The notes under the pieces are model-generated. The model had not been told where the DNA came from. It did not search any database and was given only the letters and a program-made list of their open reading frames with translations. Positions 47,472-58,181 of a DNA stretch of 64,000 nt are shown one piece after another. Source of the DNA: Apostichopus japonicus. Taxonomy: Eukaryota > Echinodermata > Holothuroidea > Aspidochirotida > Stichopodidae. Numbering within the stretch: position 1 is the first letter of the stretch; each line of letters begins with the position of its first letter. The stretch is from the NCBI RefSeq assembly GCF_037975245.1, contig NC_092562.1, positions 13,384,501 to 13,448,500 of the forward strand. Direction: 5' to 3'. The position numbers were made by a program, and so were the translations under genes.

Positions 47472-49209
47472 TTAAGGAGAGATGTGACAACGTCACCTAC
47501 TGAGGAAAGCGAAACGACCTCTGACCTTACCATTACACCAGGTATTAAATAATGATTTTGATTTTCAACTGATATCACATCGATATAAACAGCATAAGCC
47601 TTACATTGTCAGAGGATTACGAGATTTCATGATCAAACAGCTGGTGATTTGACAATTCTTGTTTCTTTCAGACATCGATTCGTGCCCACCTAATCAAGTA
47701 CTAAGTACCTGTAAATGTGAGGGCTCTTGTGCTAATTCGTCCTGCAGCATGGCATGTACTGATATTACAACATGTGTGTGTCCTACTGGTTACTTGATGC
47801 TAAATGATGATTGTGTCCCACTTCAAGATTGTGGATGTTACATGGGCCATGGACAAACAGGGAACGAAACAGTCTTACCGGTGAGAAATTGCACAAATTT
47901 ATTGTATTGATCATTTGTATCGCATGAAAAAAATGTTCCTGCATGTTAACCTCAACTTTAAGTTAATGGCAACCAAGGGTATAGTATAGTGTTTGCCAAA
48001 TTGACTACAAGAATCAGAACCATGGTTATACTTTTATAGATATTTTGTGAGAGCTAAACTGCACAAAAATATATCATCATACAGAGTTCTGATTGGTCTA
48101 GTTATCTCGTAGTTTTAGTTTTTTATGCATTCATTGTTTGTATTCTGTAAACGTGCGAGAACGATTGTATGATTTTGGGGGGGGGGGGGGTTTAACCATT
48201 TATTTTTACTTCAAACGTGGATGTATAATAAAAACGAATAGTCCTTCACGATCATTATTACACTCTATACTGTTACTACTTTACCCTTATTTTACTATAA
48301 AGTAACTGTTAGCGCCTATGTGTCACCAAAAAGTACAATATTTTTCTTAATTTTTCAGGAAGGAGAAATTTACACCTCTCCAAGTTGTGATAAAATATGT
48401 CTTTGCAAAAACGATTACCTCACATGTAACGTCTCCGAAGGTTGTGATCCTAACGAAGATTGTGAATATTGGAACGGTATACCTCAATGTTATGGTCGTC
48501 AGGGAAACCAATATTCTGATTGTTCGCAAGTCTTTACTGACGGTAAAGAAGAGAGCGGTGTGTATGAAGTCAAGCCTAATAATTGGACTGGCCCCCCGTT
48601 TGAGGTTTACTGCGATATGTCCAATTAAATGGAGGAGGCTGGACGGTAAGTCGGGCACACATATTTAGATTGTGACATAGGTAAATTGTCAGATCTAGGT
48701 AATTTATTATTATTACTATTCTTATTTTTATTTTTAAAATGACATTCTTTTAATTGGAAAAAGGGGGTAAATGATATTTATATAAAGTGACATGATGAAA
48801 ATGAAGTGTTTTTTTTATTTTTTACGTTTAGTCTGCTCGTTAAACGTGTTGATCTTTCTCTGTGTATGATCTGCACATTTCCAGGTAATCCAACGACGAA
48901 TGGATGACGCTCAAGATTTTAATCTGTATTGGAGTGACTACAGAGCGGGCTTTGGTAACATAAGGGAGAACTTCTGGCTTGGAAACGAGAAGATCTACAG
49001 CTTGACAAATCAAAGACGATACGAGCTGCGCATCGACTTGAGTAATGTTGACAGCAAGACATTCTATGCCGTATACGATTCCTTTAATATTTCCGACGAA
49101 TCACAAGAATATACTCTACGGCTTGGAGCATACTCTGGAGATGCAGGAATGTGTCAAAACAAGTTCTCCATTAGCGAACATGCTCCCATGACAGATTTGG
49201 TAGTGAGCC

Positions 49210-49581
49210 CAAGGGCGTAGGAACCGGGGGGCTGGGGGCGCCAGCCCCCCCCCAGTGAAAAATGTGGAGGGGCGGAAGTATCATTCCGCCGCCCCCCCCC
49301 CCCCCGCTTCGCAAGTCAGAAAACCCCTTTTTCATTTCCAAATGAGAAAAAAATCTCATTTGGAGCGCCAAATTGCATCTAAGGCCAGGTGAAAATACAA
49401 AATTAAGTTTACAAAATGGAGTGGGTGTTGAAGTGTGCTATATTGCACCAAATTGCATCTGAGGCCACCTGCAAATGCAAAAAAATCCAGGGGGACACCC
49501 CTCCCCTTAGACCCCCCCAGGCCGGCCATCAGTCTTCAGCGCCCCCCCCCCCCCACTCAAAAGTACCTTCCTACGCCACCG
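49210..49581 (+). mobile_element. hAT-like MITE, 372 bp, exact 8-bp TSD, on a splice donor
   Basis: Third copy of the CAAGGGCGTAGGAACCGG family, ending CTTCCTACGCCACCG. The duplication AGTGAGCC is at 49202-49209 and 49582-49589. The left copy forms the exon 6 donor of the fibrinogen-domain gene (GTA followed by gtgagcc). Confidence 0.85.
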
Positions 49582-50436
49582 AGTGAGCCTAACGGTTTGG
49601 TACTAACTTGACCGTTTTTTTGTTATTCTATAAAGAAAAGACATACTGGAAGGCTAATTAAAGTGCTTCATATATAATTTGAGGATCTTATGAAGCGTTG
49701 TGGGCGGACAATATAACTATACGTAATCCCTGAAGTCTCCGCAAATAATCATAGGGGGAGGTGGGGCACGGTGGATCACGGGGCACAGTGAATCATCATG
49801 GATAACTCTAGAAAGTCAAGAAGTTATTAATGTATAGCGCCACCATTTCAACACAAGCCTTTGAGCCTACAAGTCACAGAAACGTTAGTAGGGAGGCGCA
49901 GCTTCTCGGAAATTGGTGAGGATTTCTTGATTTTCATCTCCAAATCTAAAATTTTGAATGTCATCATCCAAGTCTCCTAAAAATAGGTTGAATTCATATG
50001 AAGTTGACTTCATCATCATTGAATAAAATATTTTAGCAACAGATATAGGACTATGTGTTTAGTCATGTTTGAGCCTAGTGTTATAGTTAGGTAACAATCA
50101 TTGTGCAAAACCATATTGGGGCAGAGTGGATCGGGGCACAGTGAATCACATTGGTCAGTGATCCACTGTGCCCCATGGACTTTATCACATCTGTTTCTCA
50201 TACTATGTGAATGTTTGGACAATGTATTTTTGCTAAATGATGTTGTTATATAACAACACTGGTAAATTATCGATAGTGACGGTTTGCGTCATCACCTGTA
50301 GGCTATGGCTACAATGAAAAAATAAAAAAACGTGCGTGTGGTTACGTGAAACACATGCATGTGTGTTATGCCTATAGCCTAGGCCTACTGTGGCCAAATT
50401 ATTTCGCGCCACAAAATTTTTAATTGTGCTGCCCAC

Positions 50437-50549
50437 CATAGGCGTACGAGGCGGGGGGCAGGGGGGCAGACTGCCCCCCCCCCCAAATTTCCAGAGGACA
50501 AGAAATTCGGGCAAAAGTCCTGAAAAATTCGGGCAGCCTAAGAGGAGAA

Positions 50550-50599
<50 letters not shown>

Positions 50600-52064
50600 T
50601 TTTAGGCATCTGGAATATAAATATGCAGTAGCTTGCCCGAATCTTTTTCAAATTTTTGCCCGACAATTCCATGATTTTCTTTATTTAGCATCATGATGCC
50701 CGAATATTTCCGTGTAACACCACCGTAAGCGCAGTTCATCTGGGCTACCACGCTTTTTGCAAGATCAATTTTTTTTCTAACTAGTCAATTGTTTACCTGG
50801 ACCAAGGGCGGCGGAACCGGGGGGCACAGGGGCACGTGCCCCCCCCCCTCCACTTTTCCTCAGGTTAAAAATGTGCCTTTTTCTATATAAAAATTGAGGT
50901 GCCTCAAGTTAGCATGAGGCCAGGGAACCATAATGAACACTCGGGAAGGGCCGTTTCCGGCCATCTGAGGGGTTTGTAAAACCAAAAATTTTTAAAGTAC
51001 GCTCCGCGCCAACCGATGGTGGCGCTCCGCTTAGATAGTCGTGCATACAACTTTGCAAATCCTGGCTAAGCCAGTGACTTTTAATGAATTTCTGTGGGTC
51101 AAACTTAAAACTATTTCGAACGGAAAATTTGTTAAAATATTAACAAGAAAAAACCAGTCTAATTGGGAAGATTCCTACATTAGCAACTAGCATGATTTCA
51201 CCTCATTTTGAAAGCTTAATCTGGGGGGGCACCTACATCAAAGGGCAGAGAAAACTTGTTCCTTGTTTCCCAATTTGCGTATTGGATATTGCAGTGCTAG
51301 TATGCATATTTTCCTTTAGGGGGGGGGGGGCGTTGATGGAGTGATGTGTATACACAAATAAGATAATACAATAAGAGTTATAAAGGGTACTAAATAAAGG
51401 GCTGCATCAGTCCAATCGAATTTCTGCAAAGTGCCCTTTGATGTAGGTGCCCCCCAGATTAAAAGTGCTTCCGCCGCCCTTGACCTGGATATCCCCAACA
51501 TGAGTGTATATAGAAGAAACATTTTCTTTTTCATGGATGGTGGGGGGGGGGGTGCCTACAAGCATAGAAGTACGGGTTTATCATATTCTTTGTTATATTT
51601 TATACTTTTTGTGAGACAAATTGCAGTCTCACCCGACACAGCGACATTATCCCGCTTACGTGTCGTTGAACAATGTATGTTTTTCTGGAGGTAGCTGAGT
51701 ACTGTGTTAAAATAATAAATAAGGTAACTAAATAGGAGCTTAAAAAATATACTGTCCCATTTTTCCCCTTCAAAGTGATGTTACCATTTTTTCTTCTTCT
51801 AATATACCAAATTTTTGGGGAAGTGTAAATTTCTAAAACGTGAGATTATAAAATAAAGAATGTTTAGATGCAACTTGCAAGGCCTCAGAAGTGCCGTTTC
51901 CGGCAATCTGAGAGGCATTGTGTGCCCAAAATTTTCTTGTACGCTACGCGCCAACCGATGGTGGCGCTCCGCTTAGATAGTGTCAAGGGAACTTTCGGGC
52001 ACAAAAAGTTCTGCCCCCCCCCCCAAAACTGAAATGGTCCCGTACGCCTATGCCACCAAGTCAA
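50437..52064. mobile_element. hAT-like element interrupted by another element; TSD not found
   Basis: Left end CATAGGCGTACGAGGCGG and right end GGTCCCGTACGCCTATG are inverted copies with G/C-runs just inside. The right part contains a 43-bp module (51939-51981). The flanks (ctgcccac and ccaccaag) do not match, so the pairing of the two ends is an inference. A (TA)n tract lies at 50552-50596. Confidence 0.5.
50803..51482 (-). mobile_element. hAT-like element, 680 bp, 7-of-8 TSD
   Basis: Begins CAAGGGCGGCGGAACCGG and ends TGCTTCCGCCGCCCTTG. Flanks are ACCTGGAC (50795-50802) and ACCTGGAT (51483-51490). Contains a 43-bp module in reverse orientation at 50997-51039. Confidence 0.75.
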
Positions 52065-53149
52065 CTTGTGACGTCACATGCATAGGCCTAAGCTCTATTA
52101 ATGCTCCTTTATAGCCTACTTTAGACCTACAGGCATAACTGGATATGTTTTCTCACACATTCACAGGTCCAAATATCCAGTAATATGGTGCGGCACCGGA
52201 ATAAAGAAAGGAAAATTGGCAACATTAGCATTCATGTTTTACTTTTCATTACCTGTGGTAGGGCATTCATTTCATGCCGATTTGCAATGCGAGGACATAC
52301 CAGGGACTGACACCCCTGATTTTAGGTGCTTGTGCCCAATAAAAGAAAGTACTTGATGTATTTTATTTGTATTTTATCTTGCAGTTTTCATACATGATTC
52401 ACTGTGCACCATGGGATGATTCAATCTGCCTCGGGCGTGGGGCACAGTGGATCACTAATTAATGAATAATTAAATGAAGGAAACATGTTACTCCAATCAT
52501 GGGGGATTTTATTATAGTACTGGACAATGGCTATTGTATGTTAGTGTATCTACCAGGAAAATGCGTATATATTGAAAATGAAAATTGCTGATCCACTGTG
52601 CCCCACCTTCCCCCCACGTGTCTATTATTATTGTACACTATTGCTCACCATTCCTTTCTTTGAACAATTCTTTCACGATCATATATGTTAATGTAGTTTT
52701 ATAGATCTGAATGACGTATGTGCAGTTTACTCCTTACTTTAACAACTTGCTTCATGATCGGGGTTTTCTTTTACATGTTATCAACAACCTCCTTCTACCC
52801 TTCCATAGTAATCAAATAGAACCCCCCCCCCCTCTTATCATGCAGTAATCTTGTACTGTATTAACACAATTTAAAAGAAGAGAGACGGTACGGTAGTGTT
52901 CTTACTTGCCTAACCAACATACCAGTATGAAAAAATGTTACGATGGTAATTGGCTAGGTTAATTTACTTTCCACGACTTAATTATCTCGACCATTACATT
53001 TTCTTTTCCTTTGTTCATATCAAGTTTGATTGTGCCTCTAATATCTTTGCCTATATTTACAACTGGTTTGAAATTTATCCTGGATTAACTGAACTGAACT
53101 GAAAGTCACGATCCTTTGGAGACCTATTATAACCAGCACAACTTGCTAC

Positions 53150-53154
<5 letters not shown>

Positions 53155-53219
<65 letters not shown>

Positions 53220-53532
53220 GAAAATCGTAATGAGTTGGAAAATCAAGAACAGTGAAAAAACTTTCAGCCTCCACCGGGATTCGAACCACGGGCCTCCCGC
53301 TCTGTACGCGGACACCCTAACCACTAGGCTATGGACGCTGATTGTATGTCCAGAGGTTCGAAACCGGTAAGGAAGATCGTAATTCCACTGTAGGCGTTTG
53401 TCACCTATATCGAACAATACTAGTTCTGTTTTTGGTGACATATTTTGCCCTACTCTAGAGATCAAACATGATGCTATCCAACTCGAAAATCATTTGTGAT
53501 TCCTAAAGCCGGATCTCGAAAGAGATACTTTG

Positions 53533-53596
<64 letters not shown>
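53155..53596 (-). mobile_element. tRNA-derived SINE, TA-tailed family (copy 4), with TA tracts both sides
   Basis: Minus-strand copy almost identical to 21366-21695: core with B box ggttcgaatcc, between (TA)n at 53155-53216 and 53535-53596. The second tract ends directly against the final fibrinogen-domain piece at 53597, where its acceptor should be. Confidence 0.75.
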
Positions 53597-53599
<3 letters not shown>

Positions 53600-54060
53600 G
53601 TAGCTGCTCTAACTCAAGGTGGATGGTGGCACAGAACTAACTTTCAAGAGTCCGGTTTCAGCTCTCTTAACAGCCCCGGTTGGGTTGTTGTGCATGTGTG
53701 GGCTACTGGTCCAGGACTCAGTAACCAAATCAATTTTTCCGACATGAAAATCCGGGCAATCGTTTAATTAATCGAAACACAGAAGATCATGAATTGCATG
53801 AGTATATATACATCAGACCCTTTTTCGTATTATATGTCCGCTAATCCTTAAATTAATTAAAACTGTGGGGCTGGCTTTGTTAGTTTTGACCTTCATATAT
53901 CATAATTGTGGTAGTGTTAACTTTCTTTACAGAAATATAAAGGGATCGTTTATAGCAATTTATGGTAATAATCTTTGATTTATTTATGCAGTTGAGAACA
54001 CACGGGGATCGGTCAATTTCGCTGACTTCTCTACTATATTCCGGTATTTCATGGAGGGCG

Positions 54061-54931
54061 TATGGAAAGCCGTTTTAACATTTAATAAGGAATTTCAGAT
54101 ATCTCGAAATAATTTCAGATATCTCAAATTAAATTACGGATATCTCAAATTTATTTAAGATATCTACAAATAATTGCAGATATCTGAAATTCAATTGCAG
54201 ATATCTCGAATTCAATAACAGATATCTCGAATACAATTTCAGATATCTGAAAATTCCCAATTAAATGTTAAAATGGCTTTCCATACGTGCCATTTTAACA
54301 TTTAATGGGGAATTTCTGAATATGCATTTCAGATATCTGGAATTCAATTGCAGATATCTCGAATTCAATTTCAGATATCTGAATTAGAATTTCAGATATC
54401 TCGAATTCAATTTCAGATATCTGAATTAGAATTTCATATATCTCGAAATCTATTTTAGATATCTCGAATTCAATTTCCGATATCTGAAATAAATTTCAGA
54501 TATCTCGAATTAAATTTAAGATATCTCGAATTTAATTTTATCTTGAAGATATCTTGAATTAAACTTCAGATATCTCGAATTCAATTTCAGATATCTCGAA
54601 TTCAATTTCAGATATCTCGAATTCAATTACAGATATCTCGAATTCAATTTCAGATATCTCGAATTCAATTTCAGATATCTCGAATTCAATTTCGGATATC
54701 TCGAATTCAATTTCAGATATCTGAATTAGAATTTCAGATATCTCGAAATCTATTTTAGATATCTCGAATTCAATTTCCGATATCTGAAATAAAATTTGAG
54801 ATATCTCGAATTAAATTTAAGATATCTCGAATTTAATTTTAGATATCTGAAATAGAATTTTAGATATCTAAAATAAAAAACAATTTAAGATATCAAAAAT
54901 TCCCGATTAAATGTTATAATGGCTTTCCATA
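54061..54931. repeat. GATATC minisatellite (about 21-bp period) with inverted boundary repeats
   Basis: About 35-40 degenerate copies of CAGATATCTCGAATTCAATT. The array is bounded by TATGGAAAGCCGTTTTAACA at 54061 and its inverted version (TTATAATGGCTTTCCATA) at 54914-54931. A back-to-back pair of the same boundary lies at about 54256-54313, so two units are joined. It looks like a MITE whose interior expanded as satellite. Confidence 0.8.
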
Positions 54932-55115
54932 AAGGCGTTTCTTTTTTACCTTATACTTCTTTATTTAGAATCTGTACACACAGTTTTACTAAATAATGTT
55001 TGGTTTGTTGATATTGCTATTTGTCTTGCTTTTGACTGTCTTTTGTTTGTTCTTGTGTGTGTGTTTTTTGGTGTGGGTTCTAAACACGTATAATGATTTG
55101 ATTGGTTTCTATACA

Positions 55116-55400
55116 GGCGCGTATAGCCAAGGAGTGGTGGGGCGAAGGGGGAGACTGCCCCCTCTTTGAGCATATTTCTTCTATTATTTTTATAATATCG
55201 CTAGCAATTTCAAAATAGAAAATGCTTAGATGCAACTTACAAGGCCTGGGAAGTGCCATTTCCAGCCATCTGGGAGGTATTTTTGGCCTAAATTGTCTTG
55301 TACGCTTCGCGCCAATACATGGTGGCGCTACGCTTATATAGTTTGCATACAGGGCTTCGTCCCTCCCTTGGGCAAAGTCCTCGTAGCGAATGTTTCTATA
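55116..55400 (-). mobile_element. Diverged hAT-like element with a 43-bp module
   Basis: Contains the block 'aagtgccatttccagccatctg' and a diverged reverse-orientation module at 55300-55342. A possible end 'caggcgcgtatagccaagg' is at 55116. The other end and the TSD are not resolved. Confidence 0.45.
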
Positions 55401-56550
55401 TGCGTCAATTATAAATAAGTATAATGTATAATTGTATTTATTACCTATATAAATTATTCATAGTAAAGCATATAACCAACGTATTATGATACATGTTTTG
55501 AACACACACACACGCGCTCGCACACAATTAGCGAGCTTTTAACCTTTTGTCAAGTGAAGATACTTTTCTTAAATCCTGTAATTGTTATTAAATGTTAGGT
55601 TTGTTTACTTAAGTTTTCTTTAATTACTTAAAGTCATGACAGCGTTTGCCTAATCTCATCGTTATTGCTACAATTTTTGGGGGACTAAAGTAAACGATAA
55701 GAGGGTAGTAGTGATTGTTTCTACAGCTTTTCTGGTTTAGATATTCATGTTAAAAATATGCTAATAACTCTTGAATGCTCCTATAAGTTTAAATTGATGG
55801 CGACGTCGTGCTTCTAAGTGCAGACCTATATGTTACTGCTAATCCATATTTTTGTTATCTTTTATTTATTGCTTTGTCATTTACGAATGATTTGTAATGT
55901 ACTTGTTTAATATACAGAATCCACATTTTGTTAATGTCATTATAAGCTTAAATATAAACATTATTACAACAACAAAAAAACATATTTATTGGTTTTCATA
56001 CAATTAAAATATGAATTCATAACAAAGAAAAACGAAGTTGGAAAGGGAAAAAGAAATATGCAGCGTTGGTAATACTTATGCAGAGAGTAGTAAGTTTGCG
56101 AAATACTCGATCGACTCTGCCACTTCGCGTTTAAATTTTTAATGGAGCTGATGGTTGACAAAAAAGGTACCCCATGGGGTTCCAGTATGAATAGGCTATA
56201 CTCGATGAAAAGGTTCGTTTACAGTACTCAATATTCAATTTCCCCCTTTTCTGAGTGAAGTGAATTATGAAATTGCGGGGAGAAAATCTGCTTGTTACGC
56301 TGGCTAATTGTGTCACTGAAATATATGGCATTTTATTTTACAAACTCAAACTGTATATGATTCTTTTTTATCGATGTTGATCCACATGGGTGTATAACCA
56401 GAGCACAGAAGCCAACCGTCGATCACTAGAGCCTTGAAACAAGAGGCTAATTTGGAGCAACGGACAAAACTATTGCCTCTATCGAAATGGGGAGGAAATC
56501 GGCACCTGCCGAACTTTAAACCTGTCGCACATTCTACGCCTCGCAATCGT
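55401..56550. other. No recognised feature
   Basis: AT-rich; CA repeats near 55504. No exon supported. Confidence 0.4.
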
Positions 56551-57313
56551 GTATGGCTGTTGTGCCCGCTGCTGTCGTAGTCAGTGTCACCAGGGAGCTG
56601 CTACTCTAGCTCCCTGGTGCCAGTCACCATCACTGATCGATTCCATGAGTAACTTGTCACACCTACGTCACACCCAAGTGTGTCCAATTCAAACAGTCGC
56701 TGCTACTGGGACACAACAGTGCGTATAAAAACAACGTGTCCCCAGCAGCGACTTCCAATAGGGACAAACCAGTGCATGCAACTATCTTAACTTGAGAAGA
56801 TTTGAAGACTCGCCCCAAACCGCATGCCACGCTCTGAAAAAAAGTTAACTTTCCATTGCTTGCAAATGATGTTTTCTTCTTGTCGCTACAAAATGCAGAC
56901 AGTTATAATGAAACGTGATATCTTTTATCTAGACCTGAGATGTCCACGCTGCTATGTACACTGCTTTGTTGGTATTGACCGTAGCTGTATATATTGACTG
57001 TATATTAGTGTCTAATTACCGACCGTAGCAAGCTGTGTGTGTATTTTCTGGAATCGATGGTGGTGTCTAACACTTCTGTTACACCTCATTCGAAACTAGG
57101 TAAGATTACCGGCATGAGACGTTTCTTTGTGCGCGAGTCTTCACACCCTTTAATATATGCGACCTCGTATGTCCCCGATTTATACATCACCTGAGTAAAG
57201 AGAGGCAATCGAGATAAACTACCATGCCCGAGGACACAACTCGACATGACAGGACTCGAACCAACTATCCTAAAATCACAAGTCCATTGCCTTAGCCGAT
57301 TTACCACGCCGCA
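56551..57313. repeat. Second copy of the sulfotransferase 3' flank
   Basis: Matches 39285-39990 collinearly, including the SINE at its end. It contains a local inverted pair 'gggagctgctactctagctccc' near 56592 absent from the first copy. No sulfotransferase exon is found immediately upstream of it. Confidence 0.85.
57106..57313 (-). mobile_element. tRNA-derived SINE (family 1), with intact head
   Basis: Minus strand: head 'gtggtaaatcggctaaggc', B box 'ggttcgagtcc', body 'tgtcctcgggcatggtag'. It keeps the head that is truncated at 39797-39975. Confidence 0.7.
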
Positions 57314-57319
57314 TTACTC

Positions 57320-58181
57320 ATTTATGTTGCGCCATCATCAGCTGTTGTCAGATTGTTATCAGTGCAATTTACATATAGGCTTCATGTCTGTTTATGTACT
57401 TCATCCATTTCATAAACGTTGATTGTTTGATTTTTTCCCTTTTTTGCGTTCCATAAGTTTACCACGCCGCTGTGGGTGACTGTGCATGTCGTAAATGTGT
57501 CCTCTGAACCTATCAACTCTATATGGATACATGGGGCGACTGCATAATACTATTGTGGATACAAAGATTTTGACTGCTACTATTATGCAGGGTATTAATC
57601 TGTTTGACAGACATCTTTAAAATTGTTTCTCACAGATATAATGAAATATTTTATTGTTGCGTTGTCAAATGTTTGGTGCTTTATGCTTATTTTTAACATT
57701 CCCTGCCCAACGTTGTTGAACTGAAGTATTTTAGTTAGCTTCTCCCCCCTCCCCCCCCCCCTTAAAAAAGGGGGAAAAAAAGCAGGATTTTGCTTTAACT
57801 GTCGAAATTGGTATGAGAAGATGGTGGACAATTCAACGCAATATGCATGTGGATAAAATCCAAAATTCACCTTACGTCACAATATGTTGGAAATCGATCC
57901 AGATAAGTAGTGTAAACTGAACCTTTAAACGTTACCGAACGATAACGTCATATTTGTAAACAAGTAAACTTTGAACTGTATCAAATCTAAAGTTCCTGCA
58001 AACAAACCAAGGAGCAAAGTTTAAAACGTGATTTACTGACAATCAAAATACGGGCTTGTGCTATTGTGCTCGATCTGTACTCTGTGTCAATGTAATTCGG
58101 AAAATGTAATCGACGCGGTTCTGTCTGTGTTAGATTGATTTGCGAGTCAACTGAAATAACGTGTTTGCCTAGTCTACTAAA
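57320..58181 (+). promoter_or_regulatory. 5' flank of sulfotransferase C
   Basis: Pieces match the upstream region of sulfotransferase B (57345-57460 with 30775-31120; 58040-58181 with 31290-31428). The remainder, including a C-run at 57745-57770, is not shared in an obvious way. Confidence 0.45.

Larger units (their letters stand above)
49754..52615. mobile_element. Putative TIR element with GGGGCACAGTGGATCA repeats
   Basis: The left end GGGGGAGGTGGGGCAC is mirrored at the right end as GTGCCCCACCTTCCCCCC. The phrase GGGGCACAGTGGATCA or close variants recurs inside at about 49780, 50120-50175 and 52405-52455 in both orientations. I see no transposase and no clear target duplication. At least two hAT-like elements sit inside it. 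Confidence 0.5.
44101..53767 (+). pseudogene. Secreted TIL-like/fibrinogen-C domain protein, probably disrupted
   Basis: Exon 1 44101-44170 encodes a signal peptide (VKLVMFFIFVVIISV). Exon 2 is 45109-45153. Exon 3, a Ser/Thr-rich linker, appears to start at 45646 but is split by a TTAA-flanked element and resumes at 47476-47541. Exon 4 47672-47880 has a Cys-rich TIL-like domain (CPPNQVLSTCKCEGSC...CVPLQDCGC). Exon 5 48359-48645 has a VWC-like Cys segment and the start of a fibrinogen-C domain (FEVYCDMSN). Exon 6 48885-49202 is VIQRRMDDAQDFNLYWSDY to MTDLV. A final piece at 53597-53767 encodes GGWWHRTNF...INFSDMKIRAIV-stop. Fibrinogen-C proteins are secreted lectin-like recognition molecules. 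Defects: the exon 3 insertion, two extra nucleotides at about 48625-48628 giving a stop after CDMSN, no in-phase acceptor for the last exon, and loss of an expected Cys (HRTNF). Assembly error is possible for the frameshift. Confidence 0.75.

Noticed and set aside
54061-54931. CRISPR-like repeat array
   Set aside because: The repeat is contiguous, without unique spacers of constant length, and the context is eukaryotic. The same reasoning excludes 43340-43445 and 60061-60260.
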